From the NCBI RefSeq assembly GCF_019970065.1, contig NZ_JAHXYH010000001.1, forward strand, positions 1,550,001 through 1,614,000: a DNA stretch of 64,000 bases. The letters run 5' to 3'. The DNA is from Chryseobacterium sp. OSA05B. GTDB lineage: Bacteria > Bacteroidota > Bacteroidia > Flavobacteriales > Weeksellaceae. The translations under genes and the position numbers were made by a program. Positions 43,729-53,012 of the stretch are shown here, piece by piece; the first letter of the stretch is position 1, and every line of letters begins with the position of its first letter. The notes beneath the pieces were generated by a model that worked only from the letters and a program-made list of their open reading frames with translations, ran no database searches and was not told where the DNA came from.

Positions 43729-44418
43729 ATGAAAACTCTATACTTATTTGCTATAGCTCTTGGAAGTTCATTGGCCGCACAGACCATCACTTTCAATGGA
43801 TGTCATAATCTGTTTGACAACCAGAATTTTGTTTTTACAAAAACCGGAGTGGATGCCAACAACAAAAACATTTACATTACAACACCGGTGGATGGACAGC
43901 CTTGCGGCGGATTGGGAACGTGTGAATTTAAAATCAAATGGAATAATACCCTTACCAGATGGGAATTTCTTGCTGACGAAGGAAACGGAACCTTTACCAC
44001 TCCTACGCTGATCTATTATAATTCTACAGGAAACAATACCAGCCCGAGACCTCCGAGTAATACCTTCGGAGCATGGATAGAAAACGCAGTACCAACCGGT
44101 ACGAATGGACAGTGCGGAGGAAATCTTACGGGAATCAACTCTACAATGACAGGCGATGTACACAGCAGTCCGCTGGCAACAACGGATGTAACGAAAACCA
44201 AAATTCAGATCTTCCCGAATCCTGTTTCTGATTTAATCCATATCTCCGGAATTGATAATGGACAAACGATTCAGATTTATAATGTAGACGGAAGACTCGT
44301 GAAAACCGATGCATTTGATCAGAAGATTGAGGTTTCTTCTCTTTCTGCGGGAGTTTATGTTTTAAAAATTACCACTAAAAATTTCGAATCTCATGAATTT
44401 AAATTCGTGAAAAAGTAG
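43729..44418 (+). CDS. Small T9SS type A cargo protein
   Basis: 229 aa. Signal peptide about 1-17 (ends AA). The central part (about 18-140) is beta-rich with paired Cys (NGCHNLF, QPCGGLGTCEFKIKWN, GQCGGN), and reads like a carbohydrate- or polymer-binding lectin-like fold, though I do not recognise a family. The C-terminus is a type A sorting domain (IQIFPNPVSDLIHISG, GVYVLKITTKNF, ending FKFVKK). It is cotranscribed with the secreted tail-collar protein 6 nt upstream, which suggests that both act outside the cell. Confidence 0.7.
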   Translation: MKTLYLFAIALGSSLAAQTITFNGCHNLFDNQNFVFTKTGVDANNKNIYITTPVDGQPCGGLGTCEFKIKWNNTLTRWEFLADEGNGTFTTPTLIYYNSTGNNTSPRPPSNTFGAWIENAVPTGTNGQCGGNLTGINSTMTGDVHSSPLATTDVTKTKIQIFPNPVSDLIHISGIDNGQTIQIYNVDGRLVKTDAFDQKIEVSSLSAGVYVLKITTKNFESHEFKFVKK

Positions 44419-44455
44419 AGATATAATGTTTTTATAGCATTAATTGATTATTGAT

Positions 44456-44489
44456 ATAGCCTTCAGAATTTCCTGAGGGCTATTTTTTT
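44456..44489 (+). terminator. Terminator of the tail-collar/T9SS cargo operon
   Basis: 11-bp stem with one G-U pair (44456-44466 with 44473-44483) followed by a T run to 44489. Confidence 0.85.
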
Positions 44490-44511
44490 GAGGAATAATT
44501 TTTGTTGGTTA

Positions 44512-44715
44512 ATGGATATGCCATCAAGTGTTGTCAACACCTATATTTATTTTCCGGAGACTGAAGTTTTGAGAATTATTTATCAGTCCGGAACTGTGTA
44601 TGACTATTTGAAAGTGCCTTTATCCATTTCTGAAAAATTCAGGCAAGCAAGATCTAAAGGGCGTTTTTTAAACTCTGTAATCAAGCGGAGATTTAAATAC
44701 ATTAAGGTCAGCTGA
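44512..44715 (+). CDS. KTSC domain protein
   Basis: 67 aa from the ATG at 44512; the longer frame starts with a TTG at the edge of the terminator and is less likely. Matches the KTSC domain: SSVVNTYIYFPETEVLRIIY, SGTVYDYLKVP, and SKGRFLNSVIKRRFKYIKV at the end. KTSC proteins are small, often single-domain, and linked by name to lysyl-tRNA synthetases where fused; function unknown here. It follows a terminator, so it has its own start region. Confidence 0.8.
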   Translation: MDMPSSVVNTYIYFPETEVLRIIYQSGTVYDYLKVPLSISEKFRQARSKGRFLNSVIKRRFKYIKVS

Positions 44716-44726
44716 CATACATTGAA

Positions 44727-44755
44727 TAAAAAATGCCTCCATTTTCGGAGGCATT
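44727..44755 (-). terminator. Terminator between KTSC gene and the convergent M43 gene
   Basis: 9-bp perfect stem AATGCCTCC/GGAGGCATT (44732-44740 with 44747-44755). The A run on its left is the U-tract for the minus-strand gene ending at 44778. Confidence 0.85.
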
Positions 44756-44777
44756 CAAATTTTATATGATCTAAAAA

Positions 44778-46646
44778 TTATTTAATGATCAGTTTAGATG
44801 TTTTACTTTCTTTTCCGTTGGAAATCTGAACTATATACACTCCTTTTTCAAGTTGCTGGTTTATTTTGTAAATTCCGTTTCCTTCTTCTTTTACAGAAGG
44901 GCTCGCAACAAATCTTCCTGACATATCAGAAATAGAAACTTTTAAATTCTTACCGTTTTTAGCTTTGATAAACACATTGTCACCTGTCGCAACCGGATTG
45001 GGATAGATCACAAGGTCATTGTTTTCAGCATTCACTTCACTGGTTCCCAAAACAGTAACAAATTTAACGGTATAATCTTCTGCCTGCCCGTATTGTAACT
45101 GTCCACAAGCTGTCATATTTGCATTCTCATCATCTACCATTACTCTCATTCTTAATGGCGTATTAAGCACTGTAGAAGCCGGAGCCGTAAAAGTTGCATT
45201 GAAAGTACCGATTAGAGTGATGGGATCTGCTGCAACATTATCTCCTGATGCTACCAATTCACCAGCTTCAAAAGTTCCGTTGTTGTTAAAATCAATCCAG
45301 GCTCTTACTTCATTCTCACTACCCGAAACATTAACCTGAAGGTTATGTGACTGGCTTACCAAAAGCTGTGTAGAAGTTGCTCTCAGACAGTTTGCGCCCG
45401 TATAATCCACATAATAGCTAGGCGCATTTTGCCAAACTCCTGTACTGGCATTATTAATACTTCCTAATTTAACCAAAGTAGGCCCAACAAAATAATTAGC
45501 GAGTGTAGTCAATCCAGTTGGAGAACACGCTGCGATTGGAGCTCCAACATTTGAAGCAGGCGCAGGTGCCGTTGCTCCAAGCGAAGTACTTAAAGAACCT
45601 CTAAACAAAAAGAAAGCAGTAGCTGCTTTGTCATGCTGCCCATTTGTAAATTTGAAGGCCGTTGGGTTTGTATAATTCATCATATTATACTGGACACCCT
45701 GATAATTTACCCCTGTACAAAGATTGATACTGTTATTGGTTGGAGCCGCATCATTAAGTAAGCTTCTGGATCTTTCCGTATCACAAACCTGATCATCATC
45801 TTTAGTACAGTCATTATTCGTCTGTGCAGGGCAATAAGCTACGTTATTGGTACCCTGTGGGGCATTACCATTTGCATTACCGAAAGTATGAAGCAATCCC
45901 ATACTATGTCCAAATTCATGCGCCAAAGTAATATCATCCTGTAAAGTAACTACAAAAGACTTCATAAAAGATTCATATGAAGAATCTGGGTTTTGAGGCA
46001 ATCCTGCCCATCCCATAATTCCATACTGGCCTCCACCATCTACTTTATTCATAATATAGATATTAAAGTAAGACGCTTCAGGCCAATGAGGAGCGATTGT
46101 TTTTACCTGTGCCGTAGTAACACCGTTTGTATTTTCACGGTTCACCCCATTGGCATCATATCCAATAAGAGTTCCACCATTGTATCGTACAATACCGGTG
46201 GTAGCATTACAATTCGGATCTCTTTTAGCCAAAACTAATTTTATAGGCATTGTAGCAGCCACTCCAAAATCAGCAGGAACTCCCTGAGCCCACTGGTAAG
46301 TACCGGCATACATTGCATTACAGCGATCCAGCCATGCCTGAATCTGTTCGTCACTCTTGTTATAAGCAGATCCGATAGCAGCTCCCGTAGGTGCAATTAC
46401 GTGTACTACTACAGGAATTTCATAAACTCCATTCACTGTTTTAAAAGCATTGCCATTCTTAGCAGCGTTATTATTTTGGCTGGAGTTAACAATACGATTA
46501 CGGATATTGCGAATCATTTCATCAATTTCCTGATTGTCTTTTTGATGCCCTCGCTGTTCAGTATCAAAGTCACACCAATCTTTTTTTTGTTGTGCTGATA
46601 ATGAAACGGAAAGCAACATGGCCCCATAAAGGAAAGTTTTCTTCAT
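44778..46646 (-). CDS. Secreted M43-family zinc metalloprotease with GEVED and T9SS type A domains (copy 2)
   Basis: 622 aa, same layout as the protein at 37933. Signal peptide about 1-18 (ends LSA). IPVVVHVIAPTG, zinc motif LAHEFGHSMGLLHTF (HExxHxxGxxH), Met-turn-like YNMMNYTN, GEVED-type domain (VRAWIDFNNNGTFEAGELV, LQYGQAEDYTVKF), and a type A sorting domain (LVIYPNPVATGDNVFIKAKN to the end). Predicted secreted metalloprotease. The two copies are 5 kb apart on the same strand, with several plus-strand genes between them. Confidence 0.88.
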   Translation of the reverse strand: MKKTFLYGAMLLSVSLSAQQKKDWCDFDTEQRGHQKDNQEIDEMIRNIRNRIVNSSQNNNAAKNGNAFKTVNGVYEIPVVVHVIAPTGAAIGSAYNKSDEQIQAWLDRCNAMYAGTYQWAQGVPADFGVAATMPIKLVLAKRDPNCNATTGIVRYNGGTLIGYDANGVNRENTNGVTTAQVKTIAPHWPEASYFNIYIMNKVDGGGQYGIMGWAGLPQNPDSSYESFMKSFVVTLQDDITLAHEFGHSMGLLHTFGNANGNAPQGTNNVAYCPAQTNNDCTKDDDQVCDTERSRSLLNDAAPTNNSINLCTGVNYQGVQYNMMNYTNPTAFKFTNGQHDKAATAFFLFRGSLSTSLGATAPAPASNVGAPIAACSPTGLTTLANYFVGPTLVKLGSINNASTGVWQNAPSYYVDYTGANCLRATSTQLLVSQSHNLQVNVSGSENEVRAWIDFNNNGTFEAGELVASGDNVAADPITLIGTFNATFTAPASTVLNTPLRMRVMVDDENANMTACGQLQYGQAEDYTVKFVTVLGTSEVNAENNDLVIYPNPVATGDNVFIKAKNGKNLKVSISDMSGRFVASPSVKEEGNGIYKINQQLEKGVYIVQISNGKESKTSKLIIK

Positions 46647-47003
46647 TCTTCAAATATTTTAATTATAAATTTTATTAGGTATATTTATTAGTATCAATAA
46701 ATAAACTACAAATACATTCCACATTAGTAGTAAAAATCTAATTTTGTTACAAATATTCGAGTATTTCATCCATATATTTTATAAAAAATAAAATATTTTA
46801 AACTAAAACTTGCAATATTAAACTGAAAACATGAATAAAAACAAACAATACACTGGATAAAATTCAACAAATAGTCAAAAACATAGAATTAATTCATATT
46901 TTAAGTTTAAAAAAATTTACTCTTCATATTAACCTCCAAACAAAACGTCAAATAAAAAATGCCGCACAGATCTGTGCGGCATTTTTATATCATTTTATAT
47001 ATT
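46647..47003. other. 357-nt AT-rich gene-free region
   Basis: Very AT-rich. Apart from the guaB terminator near its right end, I see no ORF, RNA gene, clear repeat or well-matched TAnnTTTG box for the M43 gene. Confidence 0.6.
46955..46986 (-). terminator. Terminator of guaB
   Basis: A perfect palindrome with 16-bp arms (46955-46970 and 46971-46986); A-rich on the left, hence a U-tract for the minus-strand transcript. Confidence 0.88.
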
Positions 47004-48464
47004 CTAAAAAGAATAATTCGGAGCTTCCTGAGTGATGATCACATCATGCGGGTGAGATTCTTTCAATCCGCTTCCGGTAATCATAACCATTTTGGTGTCT
47101 TTTTGTAAAGCTTCAATATCTTTAGCTCCACAGTATCCCATACCGGCTCTTAGTCCTCCGGTAAGCTGGAAGATCACATCTTCTAACTTCCCTTTATGTG
47201 GTACTCTACCTTCAATTCCTTCCGGAACGAATTTTTTAGCCTCACTCTGGAAATATCTTTCTTTTCCACCTCTTTTCATTGCGGAAAGGCTTCCCATTCC
47301 CTGATAAGATTTGAATTTTCTCCCCTGGAAGATAATTTCCTCTCCCGGAGCCTCATCTGTTCCTGCTAAAAGTGAACCCAGCATTACTGCTCCTGCTCCA
47401 CTTGCAATCGCTTTTACGATATCTCCGGAAAGTTTGATGCCTCCGTCAGCAATTACCGCTACATTTTTAGAGGCTGCGTATTCGTAAACGTTATAAATCG
47501 CGGATAACTGAGGAACTCCTACTCCTGCCACTACTCTGGTAGTACAGATAGAACCTGGTCCCACTCCAACTTTAAGAACGTTGGCACCGGCTTCAATAAG
47601 GTCTTTCGCTGCTTCAGCTGTTACAATGTTTCCTCCTACGATATCTAAATCCGGGTAAGTTCTTCTGATTTCTGAGATTTTATCCAAAACTCCTTTAGAA
47701 TGCCCGTGAGCTGAATCGATAGCCACAATATCAACACCGGCGTTCACCAATGCTGCAATTCTGTCCATGGTATCTTCTCCAACGCCAACGCCTGCTCCTA
47801 CTATAAGACGGCCTTTGTGGTCTTTATTCGAATTCGGATATTCCAGCTGATTGTCTATATCCTTGATGGTAATTAATCCTACAAGTTTATTGTCTTTATC
47901 TACGATCGGAAGCTTTTCAACTCTGCTTTTAAGAAGAATTTCTTTTGCTTTTTCAAGGTTGGTGTTTTTATCGGAAGTGATCAGATTTTCTTTGGTCATG
48001 ATCTCTTCTACCTTCATATCAAGGTTTTCCTGATATTTTACATCTCTGTTGGTAATGATCCCGATCAGTACATTATCTGCATCTACTACAGGAAGACCGG
48101 AGATTTTATACTTAGCCATTGTTTCTTTAGCTTCAGCCAAAGTGTGATCTTTTGAAAGGGTAACAGGATCAGAGATCATTCCGTTTTCTGAACGCTTTAC
48201 ACGGTTTACCTGTGCAGCCTGCTCAGCGATCGTCATGTTTTTGTGGATGAAACCTAAACCTCCTACTCTTGCCAGAGCAATGGCCAGATCTCCTTCAGTA
48301 ACTGTGTCCATCGCAGCAGAAACTATCGGAACATTCAGCGTGATTTTGTCGGTAAGTCTTGATTTTAATGATACCTGATTAGGTAAAACTTCTGAATAAG
48401 AAGGGACTAGAAGAACGTCATCGAAAGTGATGGCTGTCTCTACAATTTTGTTATGAATAGACAT
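47004..48464 (-). CDS. guaB: IMP dehydrogenase
   Basis: 486 aa, full length. Oxidises IMP to XMP with NAD, the first committed step of GMP synthesis. Seen: the N-terminal [15 protein letters not shown], a CBS pair inserted at about 95-215, [24 protein letters not shown] with the catalytic Cys, [32 protein letters not shown] and the flap. Monocistronic: own -7 box and terminator. Confidence 0.98.
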   Translation of the reverse strand: MSIHNKIVETAITFDDVLLVPSYSEVLPNQVSLKSRLTDKITLNVPIVSAAMDTVTEGDLAIALARVGGLGFIHKNMTIAEQAAQVNRVKRSENGMISDPVTLSKDHTLAEAKETMAKYKISGLPVVDADNVLIGIITNRDVKYQENLDMKVEEIMTKENLITSDKNTNLEKAKEILLKSRVEKLPIVDKDNKLVGLITIKDIDNQLEYPNSNKDHKGRLIVGAGVGVGEDTMDRIAALVNAGVDIVAIDSAHGHSKGVLDKISEIRRTYPDLDIVGGNIVTAEAAKDLIEAGANVLKVGVGPGSICTTRVVAGVGVPQLSAIYNVYEYAASKNVAVIADGGIKLSGDIVKAIASGAGAVMLGSLLAGTDEAPGEEIIFQGRKFKSYQGMGSLSAMKRGGKERYFQSEAKKFVPEGIEGRVPHKGKLEDVIFQLTGGLRAGMGYCGAKDIEALQKDTKMVMITGSGLKESHPHDVIITQEAPNYSF

Positions 48465-48478
48465 CTTTACTTTCTTTG

Positions 48479-48486
48479 CAAAATTA
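48479..48486 (-). promoter_or_regulatory. Putative -7 box of guaB
   Basis: TAATTTTG on the minus strand (TAnnTTTG) lies 14 nt before the guaB ATG. Confidence 0.5.
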
Positions 48487-48555
48487 GGTTATTTTGACGA
48501 GATATGAAAATCCTTTTCAATAGTTTAAATAAAAATTAATAATCAATAACTTAAA

Positions 48556-48583
48556 TCAAAAAACCGCTCTTATTAAGAACGGT
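48556..48583 (-). terminator. Terminator of the sigma-factor operon
   Basis: 10-bp stem with one mismatch (48563-48572 with 48574-48583) and a run of A on its left, the U-tract for minus-strand transcripts. It lies after the last gene (stop at 48652). Confidence 0.7.
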
Positions 48584-48651
48584 CTTTCTGTACAAAATAA
48601 TTAGTATAGTATGAAACTACTTGTTATATCTTTTACGGAAGAATGATTTTG

Positions 48652-49374
48652 TTATGGAATCACGTTTCCGCTTTCATCTAATTTATCAATATGGGTCTGG
48701 TTATTTTTATCAATATAGACCCGAAGACGAACTTTTCCATGGGTATCTCTGATAAAAATTCCTACATCTCCGGCTGGTGTTTTCCCCGCAAAGAAACGCT
48801 CGCTGGTTAGTTTTCCTTCCTGCCTTAGTTTCGCGTATGCTTTTTTAGAAGCTACCGGATCATTGAGACGTTTTAAAGAGTCTTCAAATTTCATAATCTC
48901 TTCCATTGGAAAATTATCCGGCCTGTCCCAAAGTTTCAATCCATAGGTTCTGGATTTTTTATCACCTGCCTCTTCCAGATACTGAAGCTGCATAATCTGA
49001 TCTGTATTTCGCTGGTCAAAAGAATACACCATCCCCGATTCTTTTTCATCGGCGCTATACACCAAACCTCCGCATTCATCGCCTAATTCATTAAAGAAAA
49101 TCAATCCGGCTTCTCTTTCTCTTGGCTTTAGTTCTTTGTTGTTGAACATTCCCGGATGCTGACGTTTTTTATTACTGATCGTCATCTTCAGCGTTCCGTC
49201 TTTTTCAATGATATTGATGCGCTCCACATCTATTTCCTCAAAACGCTGGCGTGAAGTTTTATCTTTAAAAGCAAGAATAAAAAACAGGATACAAATTACC
49301 GTTAATGAGACTGCATATATTTTCAGCATGCGAACCTCTCTTATCAATTTTTCCATAGCAACAGGGATTTTCAT
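48652..49374 (-). CDS. Unknown membrane-anchored protein, last gene of the sigma-factor operon
   Basis: 240 aa. One membrane helix at about 17-36 (IYAVSLTVICILFFILAF), then a soluble domain rich in strands. It contains IDVERINIIEKDGTLKMTIS and a second similar block near the end (FIRDTHGKVRLRVYIDKN), a repeated 'IxxxxGxxRLxIxxx' pattern that may form a beta repeat. No family recognised. Its ATG overlaps the stop of the DUF4252 lipoprotein gene by 4 nt, so it is translationally coupled within the operon. Confidence 0.65.
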   Translation of the reverse strand: MKIPVAMEKLIREVRMLKIYAVSLTVICILFFILAFKDKTSRQRFEEIDVERINIIEKDGTLKMTISNKKRQHPGMFNNKELKPREREAGLIFFNELGDECGGLVYSADEKESGMVYSFDQRNTDQIMQLQYLEEAGDKKSRTYGLKLWDRPDNFPMEEIMKFEDSLKRLNDPVASKKAYAKLRQEGKLTSERFFAGKTPAGDVGIFIRDTHGKVRLRVYIDKNNQTHIDKLDESGNVIP

Positions 49375-49871
49375 TTATCTGTAGCAGCATTGATCACTTT
49401 TGAAATATCCTCTGCAGTAAAGCTCCCTCTCACATCCACAAAAACCAGTTCTTTATCTGAGTTTACGGTGATCATCATATTTTTAATGCTTTCTCCGTTC
49501 TGCTTCACACGTACATTGACGTTTTCTCCGTCATGCTTAATGGTCGCCCAGTCTTCAAAATCATTGTCATTTAAATATTTGGAGTAGTCGTTCAGCATCG
49601 CTTTGCTCCCGTTATCTACCGTCATTACTCTGATCTTCGATACTTTCTTGATCAGGGCAATCACTTCCTCACTTTCGCCATCTTCCCTTAATGCCTTCTT
49701 GATAAAAGGTTTGGCAAGAAATACAGGCACATTGAAGCTTGCAAATTTTGCCCCTTTATAATCATACCCCGACTGTTTAAAGAAATCGATATTGGGTCTG
49801 CCTGACACTATACATGACTGAAGCATAAGCATTGCGAAGATTCCTAAAAAAACGTTTATTAAAGTTTTCAT
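49371..49871 (-). CDS. DUF4252 lipoprotein
   Basis: 166 aa. Lipoprotein signal with lipobox ending LQSC at about residues 17-20. The mature part matches DUF4252: VPVFLAKPFIKKAL, KKVSKIRVMTVDN and a C-terminal VDVRGSFTAEDISKVI segment. Such genes often sit in Bacteroidota sigma/anti-sigma operons. Spaced 12 nt from the DUF4252-GIN gene upstream. Function unknown; presumably envelope stress related. Confidence 0.8.
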   Translation of the reverse strand: MKTLINVFLGIFAMLMLQSCIVSGRPNIDFFKQSGYDYKGAKFASFNVPVFLAKPFIKKALREDGESEEVIALIKKVSKIRVMTVDNGSKAMLNDYSKYLNDNDFEDWATIKHDGENVNVRVKQNGESIKNMMITVNSDKELVFVDVRGSFTAEDISKVINAATDK

Positions 49872-49883
49872 GGCCGTTATTTT

Positions 49884-51170
49884 TTAGTCGATAGGTTTCA
49901 GAGTACCTCCGGATGTTTTGCTGATGTTAGCTTCTATTTCAGGTCTTCCTTTGTATTTTACCAATCCTCCTGAAGACGCTCTTACTTTCAGTCTGCTTGA
50001 AACATTTACAGACAGGTTTGCCCCGGATGTAGCTTCTGCCTCAAGACTGTCCAGTTTGAGCTCATCTGCTTTTACGAGTGCTCCGCTGCTGATATCTATA
50101 ATTCCTGAATTCGCTTTTCCTTCAATGGCTGCGTTGGATCCGCTGGAAGCTTTTACCATAATGGTTCCGGCTGTAATTCCCGCTCTGATATTTGAACCTG
50201 AAGAAATCCCGATATCCACTGCATTTGAAATTTTAAAATCTCCCTTTACATTCGCTCCGGATGATGCATCAATGCTTAGATTATTTTCTTTTATCGAATT
50301 AACCACATTAAAGTTAGCACCTGAAGAGGCTTTGATATTATCCATTCTTGGGGAAGAAATATTAACGCTTAAATTTCTAAATCTTAAATTTTTAGTCCCT
50401 TTATTGTCAATATATACTTTTAAAACTCCGTTTTCTACTTTAGTGATCACGTATTGAAGTTTATCTGCATCAGCAATTACTTTTACATTGGTCGGGCTTT
50501 CCTGTTTGAAAACTACATTAACCCCTGTACTCACCTGAATTCCTGAGAATTCACCGACATTTCTTGCTTCCCCGTTAATATAAGAGGAATTACTTTCAGC
50601 GGTAAAGCTGCTTCTGGTAGTGGTTACAGAACTTGTTTTGGTTTTGGTCTCGCTGGAATTAATGATCTTATTCACATCATCCATGGAAAGTTTCCCATCC
50701 AGCATTACTAGGATATTTTCTCCTTTCCCTCCGTCGATGCTCAACAGCAGGTCATCCAGTATTCCGTCTTTTGCTTCGGCAGAAAGAAACTTAATCTTCG
50801 ATCCGGAACTGTTCACAGACATGATTTCGCTGTAATTGAGGGTTTTTAAATAAGAGGCTACATCTTTATTCAACTGAGATAGATGGGTCTGCACCTGAAT
50901 ACCTTCCTTAGAATTGGCTTTCTCCGGATTTTCGGTAATAAGAATCTTTAATCCGTTAATTTTAGACAACAACGGCTTGATCTGATCCAGCTGCGAATCA
51001 TCAATATTAAGACTGCTGAGCATCCCAAACATGGGTTTAGCAATTTTAATAGAAGTCACCCCTTCCACTTCCTGATATTTTTCAAAAAGCCTGTCGAACT
51101 TGTCACCCTGCCCATACACCGTAAAGAAGTGCGAAAAGGCAAGTGCGAATATTATGAATATTTTTTTCAT
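49884..51170 (-). CDS. Secreted DUF4252 plus GIN (DUF2807) domain protein
   Basis: 428 aa. Signal peptide about 1-20 (ends VYG). Residues about 25-175 resemble DUF4252 (VTSIKIAKPMFGMLSSL, KGENILVMLDGKLSMDDVNKI). From about 195 it has a GIN/DUF2807 beta domain: GEFSGIQVSTGVNVVFKQE, then at least six SSGAN/ISSGSN/SGANL turns at regular spacing (about 285-415), each a coil of a right-handed beta-helix. The pairing of an DUF4252 part with GIN suggests a surface or periplasmic sensor or structural protein of the operon. Function not established. Confidence 0.8.
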   Translation of the reverse strand: MKKIFIIFALAFSHFFTVYGQGDKFDRLFEKYQEVEGVTSIKIAKPMFGMLSSLNIDDSQLDQIKPLLSKINGLKILITENPEKANSKEGIQVQTHLSQLNKDVASYLKTLNYSEIMSVNSSGSKIKFLSAEAKDGILDDLLLSIDGGKGENILVMLDGKLSMDDVNKIINSSETKTKTSSVTTTRSSFTAESNSSYINGEARNVGEFSGIQVSTGVNVVFKQESPTNVKVIADADKLQYVITKVENGVLKVYIDNKGTKNLRFRNLSVNISSPRMDNIKASSGANFNVVNSIKENNLSIDASSGANVKGDFKISNAVDIGISSGSNIRAGITAGTIMVKASSGSNAAIEGKANSGIIDISSGALVKADELKLDSLEAEATSGANLSVNVSSRLKVRASSGGLVKYKGRPEIEANISKTSGGTLKPID

Positions 51171-51236
51171 GAGTCAATTTTTATTTCTTTTAAAGCTGAT
51201 TATTTTTGCCTGATCAGGTGCATAATCTATTTTTTG

Positions 51237-51911
51237 TTAATAATCGTCGTCTACGACGGTAGGTTTTACTAACTTTTCACTAACGTTATTTGCCAATATC
51301 TGGAATGAATATTTAGTCACATTGATGGCTTCTTCTACATTATCGATTCTTTTACCGTTGACAATCACGTATGAATCTTTATAGCCCGTAGAATCTTTTA
51401 AAGCCTTATTGTTTTTAAAAGAGGCATTGTTTACAAATCTCGGCCTCGTTTCTTTTTTAAGCCTTCCTCTTTTTGGCAGAATCTCATCCAGTACATCTTT
51501 TTCCGCTACCGAATTCTCCTGAAATATAGAATCTTTCTTCGCCCCGGAAATAGAATCGGTGTGGTTCACCGCTACCTGCTCCTGATGGTCGTTATTCTCT
51601 TCTATAAATTTTGATTTCTGCTTTAAAACTTCATTTTTTACAAACTGTTCCTTTTCAAGAACACCTGTACGGTAATCATTAAAGAAAAAGCCTACGCTGA
51701 AAACAAGCACTATTCCTGCTGCCATCCAGAACCATTTCGGGAAAGAAGGTTTATTCTTCTGAAGTGGGATGATGGGAGTATCGTTTGTTTCCGTACCGGG
51801 AGCCCCTTCCTCTGTTTTCTGAAGAAAATCTTCAAAGCTCCAGTCCATTTTCTCTTCCTTTATCACCTGGAAGATCTCGTCGTATTTATTCTGAGATTGA
51901 TCTTTGTTCAT
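51237..51911 (-). CDS. Anti-sigma factor-like membrane protein
   Basis: 224 aa. A short N-terminal cytoplasmic part (about 1-55; DEIFQVIKEEKMDWSFEDFL), one membrane helix at about 59-78 (FPKWFWMAAGIVLVFSVGFF), and a charged extracytoplasmic part. This layout and the 26-nt overlap with the sigma-factor gene upstream fit an anti-sigma factor, but there is no classic zinc-binding HxxxCxxC motif. Assigned by context rather than strong sequence similarity. Confidence 0.7.
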   Translation of the reverse strand: MNKDQSQNKYDEIFQVIKEEKMDWSFEDFLQKTEEGAPGTETNDTPIIPLQKNKPSFPKWFWMAAGIVLVFSVGFFFNDYRTGVLEKEQFVKNEVLKQKSKFIEENNDHQEQVAVNHTDSISGAKKDSIFQENSVAEKDVLDEILPKRGRLKKETRPRFVNNASFKNNKALKDSTGYKDSYVIVNGKRIDNVEEAINVTKYSFQILANNVSEKLVKPTVVDDDY

Positions 51912-52395
51912 AGCTCATCAGTTGTGATATTTGTTCTTTTACTTTTTGTCTCGCCCGCATCAGATTGACTCTTACTGCGTTTTCTTCCATTTCCAGCATT
52001 TCGGAAATTTCGGAGACTTCATATTCTTCTACATCTTTCAGATGGATCACCATTTTCTGTTTTTCCGGGAGCTGGTTGATAAAACCGATAATATACTCCT
52101 TCAGATTGTTGATATCCATGCTGTATAGCTCTGAGCGGTGAAGCTGCAAATCTGCAAATCCCAACTTCACGTCGTGGTGCTTGAGCCGGTTCAGGCATTC
52201 ATTCCGGACGGACTTTAAAGCATAGGATTTCAAATTTCCAAACTGCTCCAGTTCCTCCCTCTTCTGCCAGAACTTCATCATCAGGTCCTGCACCACATCC
52301 TCTGCTTCATCACTGCTCATAACAAATCTTTTCGCAAAACGATACATCTCGTCTTTGAGAATAAACACCGTATTCTTGAAAGTTTCTTGGGTCAT
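51886..52395 (-). CDS. ECF-type RNA polymerase sigma factor
   Basis: 169 aa, the size of an ECF sigma factor. Region 2 at about 20-85 has MYRFAKRFVMSSDEAEDVVQ and DLMMKFWQKREELEQFGNLK; region 4 has QLPEKQKMVIHLKDVEEYEV and SEISEMLEMEENAVRVNLMR, a helix-turn-helix, with ARQKVKEQI. First gene of a five-gene minus-strand operon (sigma, anti-sigma, DUF4252-GIN, DUF4252 lipoprotein, membrane protein). Likely autoregulated. Confidence 0.92.
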   Translation of the reverse strand: MTQETFKNTVFILKDEMYRFAKRFVMSSDEAEDVVQDLMMKFWQKREELEQFGNLKSYALKSVRNECLNRLKHHDVKLGFADLQLHRSELYSMDINNLKEYIIGFINQLPEKQKMVIHLKDVEEYEVSEISEMLEMEENAVRVNLMRARQKVKEQISQLMSYEQRSISE

Positions 52396-52678
52396 GAGTT
52401 TTGTTTCTATTAGTAAGACAATTAAAATCTTAATTCTATTACATTACCCTGTAAAAAAAGTGATGTAGTTCGCATTTTATTTTTATTCCGTGCTCGTAAA
52501 ACCCGTCTGTAAAAGAGTTTTAATGATTTTTATAAAAATACCTATTTTTTTTCTTTTCTGAAAGATAATTTGAAAATCTTAAGTTTTCTGCTATTTTTCG
52601 GTATAATAAATTTGAAAGTTCATAAAGAGATAGAAAACTTACACCCCATTGTTTTTCCTTACCATACCTTTAGAAATG

Positions 52679-52780
52679 CAATCATCTGTGGAATTTGTGG
52701 GATAAAAAAAAGAATTATTTTTAGTGGGGGTTTGAACGATAAAAAATTCCCGCAGGTCACACGAATCACCCAGATGATTG
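52679..52780. repeat. Imperfect inverted repeat in the region left of the GlmU-like gene
   Basis: Perfect 10-nt outer arms CAATCATCTG (52679-52688) and CAGATGATTG (52771-52780) continue inward with partial complementarity (GTGGAATTTGTGGGA against TCCCGCAGGTCACAC). It overlaps the rejected open frame. Confidence 0.6.
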
Positions 52781-52986
52781 GGTTATGTGAATCTATTTAT
52801 TTTGTGCAATCCGTTGTCAATAAATAATAACCACAAAGGCAAATTTTTTTTAACACTTTAGTTAATTGAAGTTGACCTTACAACTTCATAGAAGGGCACA
52901 TAAGTTTTCCAAAAATCTAAAATTTTTATATGGACAAAGCGGTAGGAAATATTCTCAATTATCGGTGTTCTTGTATGACTTGTAGC

Positions 52987-53012
52987 AAAAAAAACCTCCG
53001 AAATGGAGGCTT
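52987..53012 (-). terminator. Terminator of the GlmU-like gene
   Basis: 5-bp GC stem CCTCC/GGAGG (52995-52999 with 53005-53009) with a long A run on the left, the U-tract for the minus strand; it follows the gene ending at 53019. Confidence 0.75.

Noticed and set aside
52570..52827. 85-codon frame on the plus strand
   Set aside because: Mostly formed by an imperfect inverted repeat; no recognisable domain.
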